From Mytilisepta virgata (lineage: Eukaryota > Mollusca > Bivalvia > Mytilida > Mytilidae), in the NCBI GenBank assembly GCA_028015205.1, contig CM051513.1, forward strand, positions 46,876,841 to 46,940,840: 64,000 nucleotides of DNA, read 5' to 3'. A model generated the notes under the pieces. The model did no database searches. It was not told the origin of the DNA and worked only from the letters and a program-made list of their open reading frames with translations. Below are positions 34,788 to 45,555 of the stretch, piece by piece. The stretch's first letter is position 1; each line of letters starts with the position of its first letter. Made by a program: the position numbers and the translations under genes.

Positions 34788-35572
34788 AGTATAAATTTAA
34801 TATCTCTAATATTAGTATATTTCGATTGTTTGTTTTCAATTGCAATAAGTTTCAGTGTGTTTTGTAACCTTTCAATATCACATTTGAGTTTTCTACATTT
34901 ACAGTAGGATCTGTCATCGATCTGGAAATAGACCAAAAAGAAAGCAGAATACCACTTGAAACAAGTGGGGTTTTTTTTACAGTAGGAAAACCAATTCCCG
35001 TATGATAAGAAGGAATTCTGTCAGTGATCTGGAAAAAGATCAGGAGAAAAACATAATACCACTTGAAACAAGTGTTACTTTAACAGTAGGAAGTAAGGAA
35101 TTATGCCAGCGATCTGGAAAAAGACCAGGAAGAAAACAGAATACCACTTGAAACAAGTGTTTAAAAAGGGTTGATTAAAGAGTAGTTGCCATAGAAATCA
35201 AATGTATTCTGTAGAAATTAACTACAAATTTTACATTCAGTGAATTTGTAAACATCTACTCAAAACATTTAATATTTATTTTACTAAAATTATAACGGTG
35301 CTGCTTCGACAATTATTAGATATATATTGAAACTGCATCATACATGTTATTCGCCAACCCAGTCGTCAGACTTGTCTGACAGGATTATTCACCGATTTGT
35401 TACAGAAATTACCAGTATTTAGCAAAATTAAAAAATAATAGAAATACTAAGAGTTCATTCCTTGTATTGCACATGGTAGATCTCCTTAGCTGAGTTTTGG
35501 CTTCATATTTAGGTATTTTTTGTTATGAGTAGTTCTTGTTTAAAATAAGTTTGGTTTTTGATCTTCCAAATA

Positions 35573-35619
35573 ATGCTGCTGATGAGGGGTAACTCCTTAA
35601 AAAGCGTCGTATACATCAT
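35573..35619 (+). pseudogene. Dead hammerhead
   Basis: Duplicate of 32415-32461, with the same loss of the GAAA guanine and broken stem I. Confidence 0.75.
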
Positions 35620-35847
35620 ATATATCTAACATTAGTATCTTTGGATTTTTATTTTTTTCAATTGCAACAAGTTTCAGTGTGTTTTATAACCTTTCAATAT
35701 CACATTTGAGTTTTCTACATTTACAGTAGGATCTGTCAGCGTTCTGGAAATAGACCAAGAAGAAAGCAGAATACCACTTGAAACAAGTGGGTTTTTTTAC
35801 AGTAGGGAAATCAATTCCCGTACGAAAGTCTATCAGCGATATGGAAA

Positions 35848-36135
35848 TAGAACAGGAAGATTTGTTTTAGTTGGGGTTTAACGCCGTTTTCAGCCCATTT
35901 TGGCCATTTCACGGCGGCTAGTTTTTATTGGTGGAGGAAGCCGGAGTACCCGGAGAGAACCACCGACCTTCGGTAGGGAAATTGGCAATCCTTGTCAATT
36001 AAGATTGGAGTCGAACACACCCCGCCAAAGGTGAGATTCGAACTCACAACCCCAGCGTTGACAGGCTAGTGATCAGTAGTAGTCGTGACGAACTACCTAG
36101 ACCACTCGGCCACAGAGGCCCCTAGAACAGGAAGA
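35848..36135 (-). mobile_element. tRNA-derived SINE, copy 2
   Basis: Duplicate of the SINE at 32710-32971 (body 35861-36122) with the same 13-bp flanks, so it arose by segmental duplication, not a second insertion. A few bases differ in the tRNA head (ACAGAGGCCC instead of ACCGAGTTCC). Confidence 0.85.
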
Positions 36136-36475
36136 AAACAGAATACCACTTGAAACAAGTGTTTAAAAGAGTTGATTAAAGAGTATTTGCCATAGAAATC
36201 AAATGTATTCTGCAGAAATTAACCACAAATTATACATTCAGTGGATTTGTAAACATCTACTCAAAACATTTAATATTTATTTTACTAAAATCATGACAAT
36301 GCTGCTTCGGTAATGACAATTATTAGATATATTTTGAAATTTCGGGATCATGCATGTTATTCGCCAACCTAGTCGTCAGACTTGTCCGACATCATTATTC
36401 ATCGATTTGTTACAGAAATTACCAGTATTGTTTAAAATAAGTTTGGTTTTTGGTCTTCCAAATGTTTCGGTTTTA

Positions 36476-36521
36476 ATGCTGCTGATGAGAGACAACTCCT
36501 TGAAATGCGTTGTATACACAT
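36476..36521 (+). ncRNA. Hammerhead with stem I lesion
   Basis: Duplicate of 33325 with one base deleted in the 3' strand of stem I (CACAT). Core intact, pairing reduced. Confidence 0.6.
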
Positions 36522-37029
36522 AGTATAAATTTTATATATCTAATATTAGTATCTTTGGATTGTTATTTTTTTTATCAATTGTTTCAGTGTGTTTTATAAC
36601 CTTTCAATATAACATTTGGGTTTTCTACATTTACAGTAGAATCTGTCAGCGTTCTGGAAATAGACCAAGAAGAAAACAGAATACCACTTGAAACAAGTGG
36701 GGTTTTTTTTACACTAGGAATATCAATTCCCCATAATAAGAAGGACTTATGTCAGCGATCTGGAAATAGACCAGCAATAAAACAGAATACCACTTGAAAC
36801 AAGTGTTATTTTAACAGTAGGAAGATCAATTCCCCTATAATAAGAAGGAATTATGTCAGCGATCTGGAAATAGACCCGGAGGAAAACAGAATACCACTTG
36901 AAACAATTGTTTGAAAGAGTCGATTAAAGAGTAGTTGCCATAGAAATCAAATGTACTCGGTAGAAATTAACCACATACATTATACATTCAGTGGATTTGT
37001 AATCATCTCAAAACATTTAATATTTAAAC

Positions 37030-37628
37030 CATTGAATATCCATCTTATTACATTTAATCTTTCTACTGTGCCGGAAGATATCTACACAGGAGGCCTCGGG
37101 GCGTTCAGAACAACCCCCATATAAAGTTTTTAGGTAGAGGCGAACGAGCTGTCTCTTTATAACCGTGGCAAAAAGCTATAAGCATATCCTTAAATCCTGC
37201 CTACGACTGTGTTTTCAACCCTCTCTATGAGGATATATTTGAACAGTGTGAAAACAAAATCCCTCCTTTTGGTATCCGGATGAAACCACACATTTCTGGT
37301 TCTAACATCAACCTTGATGAAATAGCCCCTATTAATCGCCACCTTGGCTTTTACCCAAACACAAATTCATTTTTGACATCAGAAAACATAAAAAGTCGGA
37401 AACTAACCCCACTGAAACTCAGCAACAGTTTGCTGAATTAAATCAATTTTTCAATATTTCGATACCATTTATATTGATGGATCAAAAGACTGAGATAAAG
37501 TAGCTGCTGCTGCTGTTTATGGACAAATTTACAGCTGAGGCAAGAGCTATTATTCCTTCCTTGAAATTCATTAGATCATCCGACAAACAGAACTTTCTAA
37601 TTTGTTCTGATTCGCTTTCTAATATTAG
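37030..37628 (+). pseudogene. LINE scrap, ORF1/RNase H fusion (copy 2)
   Basis: Duplicate of 33872-34470 within the 3.16-kb tandem repeat, with one extra C in the ACCCCCAT run. Confidence 0.8.
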
Positions 37629-37922
37629 TATCTTTGGGTTGTTATTTTGAAACTCCTGGGACGATGCCTCTGCATGGTGGACCCTAGGTCAACGATGGTA
37701 TTCGTCAAACCAGTCGTCAGACCTGTCTGACATGATCATTCATTGATTTGTTACAGAAATAACCAGTATTTAGCAAAATTAAAAAATAATAGAAATACTA
37801 AGGGTTTATTCATGGTAGATCTTCTTAGCTGAACTTTGGCTTCCTATTTCGGTATTTTTGGTTATGAGTATCTCTAGTTTAAAATAAATTTGGTTTTTGG
37901 TCTTCCAAATGTTTCGGTTTTA

Positions 37923-37969
37923 ATGCTGCTGATGAGAGGCACCTCCTTGAAATGCGTCGTATACAGCAT
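37923..37969 (+). ncRNA. Hammerhead ribozyme, type I, complete
   Basis: Stem II loop is CACCT. All core bases and the three stems are intact. Confidence 0.8.
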
Positions 37970-38941
37970 AGTATAAATTTAATATATCTAATATTAGTAT
38001 CTTTGGATTGTTATTTTTTTATCTATTGCAACAAGTTTCAGTGTGTTTTATAACCTTTCACTATCACATTTGGGTTTTCTGCATTTACAGTAGGATCTGT
38101 CAGCGTTCTGAAAATAGACCAAGAAGAAAACAGAATACCACTTGAAACAAGTGGGGTTTTTATAGTAGGGAAATCAATTCCCCGTATGATAAGAAGGAAT
38201 TCTGTCAGCGATAAGGAAATAGAACAGCAATAAAACAGAATACCACTTGAAACAAGTGTTTAAAAGAGTTGATTAAAGAGTAGTTGCCATAGAAATCAAA
38301 TGTACTCGGTAGAAATTAACCACACATTATACATTCGGTGGATTTGTAATCATCTGAAAACATTTAATATTTAAACCATTGAATATCCATCTTATTACAT
38401 TTAATCTTTCTGCTGTGCCGGAATGCGTCGTATACAGCATAGTATAAATTTAATATATCTAATATAAGTATCTTTGGATTGTTATTTTTTTTATCAATTG
38501 CAATAAGTTTCAGTGTGTTTTATAACCTTTCAATATCACATTTGCGTTTTCTGCATTTACAGTAGGATCTGTCAGCGTTCTGAAAATAGACCATGAAGAA
38601 AACAGAATACGACTTGTAAAAAAGTGTTTAAAAAGGGTTGATTAAAGAGCAGTTGCCATAGAAATCAAATGTATTCGGTAGAAATTAACCACAAATTTTA
38701 CATTCAGTCGATTTGTAAACATCTACTCAAAACATTTAATATTTATTTTACTAAAATCATGACAATGCTGCTTCGGTAATGACAATTATTAGATATATTT
38801 TGAAATTTCGGGATCATGCATGTTATTCGCCAACCTAGTCGTCAGACTTGTCCGACATCATTATTCATCGATTTGTTACAGAAATTACCAGTATTGTTTA
38901 AAATAAGTTTGGTTTTTGGTCTTCCAAATGTTTCGGTTTTA

Positions 38942-38988
38942 ATGCTGCTGATGAGAGACAACTCCTTGAAATGCGTTGTATACAGCAT
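38942..38988 (+). ncRNA. Hammerhead ribozyme, weak stem II
   Basis: Same variant as 33325: GAGA/CCTT stem II, GTT loop in stem III, intact stem I. Confidence 0.7.
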
Positions 38989-40169
38989 AGTATAAATTTT
39001 ATATATCTAATATTAGTATCTTTGGATTGTTATTTTTTTTATCAATTGTTTCAGTGTGTTTTATAACCTTTCAATATAACATTTGGGTTTTCTACATTTA
39101 CAGTAGAATCTGTCAGCGTTCTGGAAATAGACCAAGAAGAAAACAGAATACCACTTGAAACAAGTGGCGTTTTTTTTACACTAGGAATATCAATTCCCCA
39201 TAATAAGAAGGACTTATGTCAGCGATCTGGAAATAGACCAGCAATAAAACAGAATACCACTTGAAACAAGTGTTATTTTAACAGTAGGAAGATCAATTCC
39301 CCTATAATAAGAAGGAATTATGTCAGCGATCTGGAAATAGACCCGGAGGAAAACAGAATACCACTTAAAACAATTGTTTGAAAGAGTCGATTAAAGAGTA
39401 GTTGCCATAGAAATCAAATGTACTCGGTAGAAATTAACCACATACATTATACATTCAGTGGATTTGTAATCATCTCAAAACATTTAATATTTAAACCATT
39501 GAATATCCATCTTATTACATTTAATCTTTCTGCTGTGCCGGAATGCGTCGTATACAGCATAGTATAAATTTAATATATCTAATATAACTATCTTTGGATT
39601 GTTATTTTTTTTATCAATTGCAATAAGTTTCAGTGTGTTTTATAACCTTTCAATATCACATTTGCGTTTTCTGCATTTACAGTAGGATCTGTCAGCGTTC
39701 TGAAAATAGACCATGAAGAAAACAGAATACGACTTGAAAAAAGTGTTTAAAAAGGGTTGATTAAAGAGCAGTTGCCATAGAAATCAAATGTATTCGGTAG
39801 AAATTAACCACAAATTTTACATTCAGTCGATTTGTAAACATCTACTCAAAACATTTAATATTTATTTTACTAAAATTATAACGATGCTGCTTCGACAATT
39901 ATTAGATATATTTTGAAATTGCATCATGCATGTTATTCGCCAACCCAGTCGTCAGACTTGTCTGACAGGATTATTTATTGATTTCTTACACAAATTACTA
40001 GTATTTAGCAAAATTAAAAAATAATAGAAGTACTAAGGGTTCATTCCTTGTATTGCACATGGTAGATCTCCTCAGCTGAATTTTGGCTTCCTATTTCGGT
40101 ATTTTTGGTTATGAGTACTTCTTGTTTAAAATAAGTTTGGTTTTTGGTCTTCCAAATGTTTCGGTTTTA

Positions 40170-40216
40170 ATGCTGCTGATGAGAGGTAACTCCTTGAAAT
40201 GCGTCGTATACAGCAT
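40170..40216 (+). ncRNA. Hammerhead ribozyme, type I, complete
   Basis: Stem II loop TAACT. All core elements present. Predicted cleavage after A40210. Confidence 0.8.
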
Positions 40217-41042
40217 AGTATAAATTTAATATTTCTAATATTAGTATCTTTGGATTATTATTTTTTTTTTTTTTTATAAATCGTTTCAGTGTGTTTTATA
40301 ACCTTTCAATATAACATTTGGGTTTTCTACATTTACAGTAGGATCTGTCAGCGTTCTGGAAATAGACCAAGAAGAAAACAGAATACCACTTGAAACAAGT
40401 GGGTTTTTTTTTTACACTATGAATATCAATTCCCCCATAATAAGAAAGAATTATGTCAGCGATCTGGAAATAGACCAGCAATAAAACAGAATACCACTTG
40501 AAACAAGTGTTATTTTAACAGTAGGAAGATCAATTCCCCTATAATAAGAAGGAATTATGTCAGCGATCTGGAAATAGACCCGGAGGAAAACAGAATACCA
40601 CTTGAAACAAGTGTTTAAAAGAGTTTATTAAAGAGTAGTTGCCATAGAAATCAAATGTACTCGGTAGAAATTGACCACACATTATACATTCAGTCGATTT
40701 GTAAACATCCACTCAAAACATTAAATATTTATTTTACTAAATAAAATAGATAAAACGATGCTGCTTCGGTAATGACAATTATTCGATATAATTTGGAATT
40801 TCGGGATCATGCATCTTATTCGCCAGCCCAGTCGTCGACATGATTATTCATTGACTTGTTACAGAAATTACCAGTATTTGGCAAAATTCAAAAATAATAG
40901 AAATACTAAGGGTTCATTACTTGTATTGCACATGGTAGATCTCCTTAGCTAAATTTTGGCTTCCTATTTCGGTATTTTTTGTTACGAGTACTTCTTGTTT
41001 AAAATATGTTTGGTTTTTGGTCTTCGAAATGTTTCGGTTCTA

Positions 41043-41089
41043 GTGCTGCTGATGAGAGGTTACTCCTTGAAATGCGTCGTATACAGCAC
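41043..41089 (+). ncRNA. Hammerhead ribozyme with compensatory stem I change
   Basis: Stem I reads GTGCTG/CAGCAC instead of ATGCTG/CAGCAT: both sides have changed so that the outer A-U pair becomes G-C. Core, stem II (loop TTACT) and stem III are intact. Confidence 0.8.
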
Positions 41090-41376
41090 AATTTTAATTT
41101 ACTATATCTAATATGAGTATCTTTGGATTGTTATTTTGAAACTCCTGGAACGATGCCTCTGCAGGGTGGACCCTAGGTCCTCGAGGGTATTCGCCAACCC
41201 AGTCGTCAGAAGTTACCAGTATTTAGCAAATTTAAAAATTAATAGAAATACTAAGGGTTCATTATTTGTATTGCACATGGTAGATCTCCTTAGCTGAATT
41301 TTGGCTTCCTATTTCGGTATGTTTTGGTTATGAGTACTTCTTTTTAAAATAAGTTTGGTTTTTAATCTTTCAAATA

Positions 41377-41423
41377 ATGCTGCTGATGAGGGGTTACTCC
41401 TTCAAATGCGTCGTATACAGCAT
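41377..41423 (+). pseudogene. Dead hammerhead
   Basis: GAAA has become CAAA; stems I and III remain. Loss of this guanine should abolish cleavage. Confidence 0.75.
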
Positions 41424-42122
41424 AGTATAAATTTAATATATCTAATATTAGTATCTTTCGATTGTTTTTTTTTTCAATTGCAATAAGTTTCAGTGTGTTT
41501 TGTAACCTTTCAATATCGCATTTGAGTTTTCTACATTTACAGTAGGATCTGTCATCGATCTGGAAATAGACCAAGAAAAAAGCAGAATACCACTTGAAAC
41601 CAGTGGGGTTTTTTACAGTAGGAGAATCAATTCCCGTATGATAAGAAGGAATTTTCTCAGTGATCTGGAAAACAATCAGGAAGAAAACAGAATACCACTT
41701 GAAACAAGTGTTTAAAAGGGTTGATTAAAGAGTAGTTGCCATAGAAATCAAATGTATTCGGTAGAAATTAACCACAAATTTTACATTCAGTGGATTTGTA
41801 AACATCTACTCAAAACATTTAATATTTATTTTACTAAAATTATGACGATGCTGCTTCGACAATTATTAGACATATTTTGAAATTGCATCATGCATGTTAT
41901 TCGCCAACCCAGTCGTCAGACTTGTCTGACAGGATTATTTATTGATTTGTTACACAAATTACTAGTATTTAGCAAAATTAAAAAATAATAGAAGTGCTAA
42001 GGGTTCATTCCTTGTATTGCTCATGGTAGATCTCCTTAGCTGAATTTTGGCTTCCTATTTCGGTATTTTTGGTTATGAGTACTTCTTGTTTAAAATAAGT
42101 TTGGTTTTTGATCTTCCAAATA

Positions 42123-42169
42123 ATGCTGCTGATGAGGGGTAACTCCTTAAAATGCGTTGTATACAGCAT
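42123..42169 (+). pseudogene. Dead hammerhead
   Basis: GAAA has become AAAA (CTTAAAATGCG) while the stems remain pairable. Confidence 0.75.
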
Positions 42170-42873
42170 AGTATAAATCTAATATATCTAACATTAGTAT
42201 CTTTGAATTGTTATTTTTTTCAATTGCAGCAAGTTTCAGCGTGTTTTATAACCTTTCAATATCACATTTGGGATTTCTACATTTACAGTAGGATCTGTCA
42301 GCGTTCTGGAAATAGACCAAGGAGAAAGCAGAATACCACTTGAAACAAGTGGGATTTTTTACAGTAGGGAAATCAATTCCCCGTATGATAAGAAGGAATT
42401 CTATCAGCGATATGGAAATAGAACAGCAATAAAACAGAATACGATTTGAAACAAGTGTTATTTAACAGTAGGAAGATCAATTCCCTGTAATAAGAAGGAA
42501 TTATGTCATCGGTCTGGAAATAGATCAGGAAGAAAACAGAATACCACTTAAAACAAGTGTTTAAAAGAGTTGATTAACGAGTATTTGCCATAGAAATCAA
42601 ATGTATTCTGTAGAAATTAACCACAAATTTTACATTCAGTCGATTTGTTAACATCTACTCAAAACATTTAATATTTATTTTACTAAAATCATGACGATGC
42701 TGCTTCGGTAATGACAATTATTAGATATATTTTGAAATTTCGGGATCATGCATGTTATTCGCCAACCTAGTCGTCAGACTTGTCTGACATGATTATTCAT
42801 CGATTTGTTACAGAAATTACCAGTATTGTTTCAAATAAGTTTGGTTTTTGGTCTTCCAAATGTTTCGGTTTTA

Positions 42874-42920
42874 ATGCTGCTGATGAGAGGCACCTCCTTG
42901 AAATGCGTCGTATACAGCAT
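42874..42920 (+). ncRNA. Hammerhead ribozyme, type I, complete
   Basis: Loop CACCT in stem II, as at 37923. All pairing intact. Confidence 0.8.
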
Positions 42921-44003
42921 AGTATAAATTTAATATATCTAATATTAGTATCTTTGGATTGTTATTTTTTTTTATCAACTGCAACAAGTTTCAGTGTGTT
43001 TTATAACCTTTCAATATCACATTTGGGTTTTCTGCATTTACAGTAGGATCTGTCAGCGTTCTGAAAATAGACCAAGAAGAAAACAGAATACCACTTGAAA
43101 CAAGTGGGGTTTTTTTATAGTAGGGAAATCAATTCCCCGTATGATAAGAAGGAATTCTGTCAGCGATATGGAAATAGAACAGCAATAAAACAGAATACCA
43201 CTTGAAACAAGTGTTTAAAAGAGTTGATTAAAGAGTTGTTGCCATAGAAATCAAATGTACTCGGTAGAAATTAACCACACATTATACATTCAGTGGATTT
43301 GTAATCATCTGAAAACATTTAATATTTAAACCATTGAATATCCATCTTATTACATTTAATCTTTCTGCTGTGCCGGAATGCATCGTATACAGCATAGTAT
43401 AAATTTAATATATCTAATATTAGTATCTTTGGATTGTTATTTTTTTATCAATTGCAATAAGTTTCAGTGTGTTTTATAACCTTTTAATATCACATTTGGG
43501 TTTTCTGCATTTACAGTAGGATCTGTCAGCGTTCTGAAAATAGACCATGAAGAAAACAGAATACCACTTGAAACAAGTGTTTAAAAAGGGTTGATTAAAG
43601 AGCAGTTGCCATAAAAATCAAATGTATTTGGTAGAAATTAGCCATAAATGTTACATTCAGTCGATTTCTAAACATCTACTCAAAACATTTAATATTTATT
43701 TTACTAAAATTATAACGATGCTGCTTCGACAATTATTAGATATATTTTGAAATTGCATCATGCATGTTATTCGCAAACCCAGTCGTCAGACTTGTCTGAC
43801 AGGATTATTTATTGATTTGTTACACAAATTACTAGTATTTAGCAAAATTAAAAAATAATAGAAGTACTAAGGGTTCATTCCTTGTATTGCACATGTTAGA
43901 TCTCCTTAGCTGAATTTTGGCTTCCTATTTCGGTATTTTTGGTTATGAGTATGTCTTGTTTAAAATAAATTTGGTTTTTGGTCTTCCAAATGTTTCGGTT
44001 TTA

Positions 44004-44050
44004 ATGCTGCTGATGAGAGACAACTCCTTGAAATGCGTCGTATACAGAAT
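44004..44050 (+). ncRNA. Hammerhead with stem I and II lesions
   Basis: Core intact. Stem I 3' strand is CAGAAT (one mismatch) and stem II is the weak GAGA/CCTT form. Confidence 0.55.
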
Positions 44051-45271
44051 AGTATAACTTTATATCTAATATTATTATCTTTGGATTGTTATTTTTTTTA
44101 TCAATTGCAATAAGTTTCAGTGTGTTTTATAACCTTTCAATATCACATTTAGGTTTTCTGCATTTACAGTAGGATCTGTCAGCGTTCTGAAAATAGACCA
44201 AGAAGAAAACAGAATACCACTTGAAACAAGTCGGTTTTTTTACAGTAGGGAAATCAATTCCCGGTATGATAAGAAGGAATTCTGTCAGCGATATGGAAAT
44301 AGAACAGCAATAAAACAGAATACCACTTGAAACAAGTGTTATTTTAACAGTAGGAAGATCAGTTCCCCTATAATTAGAAGGAATTATGTCAGCGATCTGG
44401 AAATAGACCCGGAGGAAAACAGAATACCACTTGAAACAAGTGTTTAAAAAGGGTTGATTAAAGAGTAGTTGCCATAGAAATCAAATGTATATTAGTATCT
44501 TTGGATTCTTATTTTTTTTAACAATTGTTTCAGTGTGTATTATAACCTTTCAATATAACATTTGGTTTTCTGCATTTACAGTAGGATCTGTCAGCGTTCT
44601 GAAAATAGACCAAGAAGAAAACAGAATACCACTTGAAACAAGTCGGTTTTTTGACAGTAGGGAAATCAATTCCCGGTATGATAAGAAGGAATCATGTCAG
44701 CGATCTAGAAATAGACCAGCAATAAAACAGAATACCACTTGAAACAACTGTTATTTTAACAGTAGGAAGATCAATTCCCCTATAATAAGAAAGAATTATG
44801 TCAGCGATCTGGAAATAGACCCGGAGGAAAACAGAATAGCACTTGAAACAAGTGTTTAAAAGAGTTGATTAAAGAGTAGTTGCCATAGAAATCAAATGTA
44901 CTCGGTAGAAATTAACCACACATTATACATTCAGTGGATTTGTAATCATCTCAAAACATTTAATATTTAAACCATTGAATATCCATCTTGTTACATTTAA
45001 TCTTTCTGCTGTGCCGGAATGCGTCGTATACAGCATAGTATAAATTTAATATATCTAATATTAGTAACTTTAGATTGTTATTTTTTTTATCAATTGCAAT
45101 AAGTTTCAGTGTGTTTTATAACCTTTCAATACCACATTTGGGTTTTCTGCATTTACAGTAGGATCTATCAGCGTTCTGAAAATAGACCATGAAGAAAAAG
45201 AATACCACTTGAAACAAGTGTTTAAAAAGGGTTGATTAAAGAGCAGTTGCCATAGATTGATTGTTGTTTAA

Positions 45272-45306
45272 CGCCGTAATGACAGTATTGCAGCCATACC
45301 ACGGCG
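45272..45306 (-). promoter_or_regulatory. LINE 3' hairpin (likely reverse-transcriptase recognition element)
   Basis: The arms 45300-45306 and 45272-45278 pair (CGCCGTG with TACGGCG) around a 21-nt loop, followed by TTAAAC and the CAAT tail. The same stem and the same loop length occur in copy A (147-181) and in the SINE (32731-32765). Confidence 0.65.
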
Positions 45307-45555
45307 AAAACTAATTAGAATACGATTGTATTAAAACAAATAGTGTATAAAATGGATTGACTATTTACAAATAAAAGACAGGAATAAACAGTAAAACAAG
45401 TATCACAATGACACTATCACAGGTAATATTTTCAAAACAAAAACAATATCACAGATAAGCTATCACATATTCATAAAATAAAATGACATAATCATATACC
45501 AGAATTAGGTAAGCATTTATCCGGTAAGGACCATAGTCGAGAACATTGTCATAGA

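Larger units (their letters stand above)
31321..37636 (+). repeat. Tandem duplication, unit about 3.16 kb
   Basis: 31321-34478 and 34479-37636 are near-identical. Visible differences include a 7-bp duplication in the first copy near 32687 and four bases at the SINE head. Each unit carries a SINE, several satellite modules, and a LINE ORF1/ORF2 scrap. The boundary lies in the module GTATCTTTGGNTTGTTATTT, so unequal crossing-over between satellite units is the likely cause. Confidence 0.9.
26934..45255 (+). repeat. Composite hammerhead satellite, block III
   Basis: Direct repeats all in the same orientation. Recurrent modules in order are: TTATTCGCCAACCCAGTCGT, the ribozyme, a T-run followed by TCAGTGTGTTTTATAACC, one to four 90-bp subrepeats each containing CACTTGAAACAAGTG (a 6-bp palindrome around AAA), GTTGCCATAGAAATCAAATG, and either an AACGATGCTGCTTCGAC module or a LINE-derived AACCATTGAATATCC module. 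Full ribozyme-to-ribozyme units are about 1.1 kb. The block includes the second copy of the transposon right part (28107-30614), two SINEs and LINE scraps, listed separately. Confidence 0.85.
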
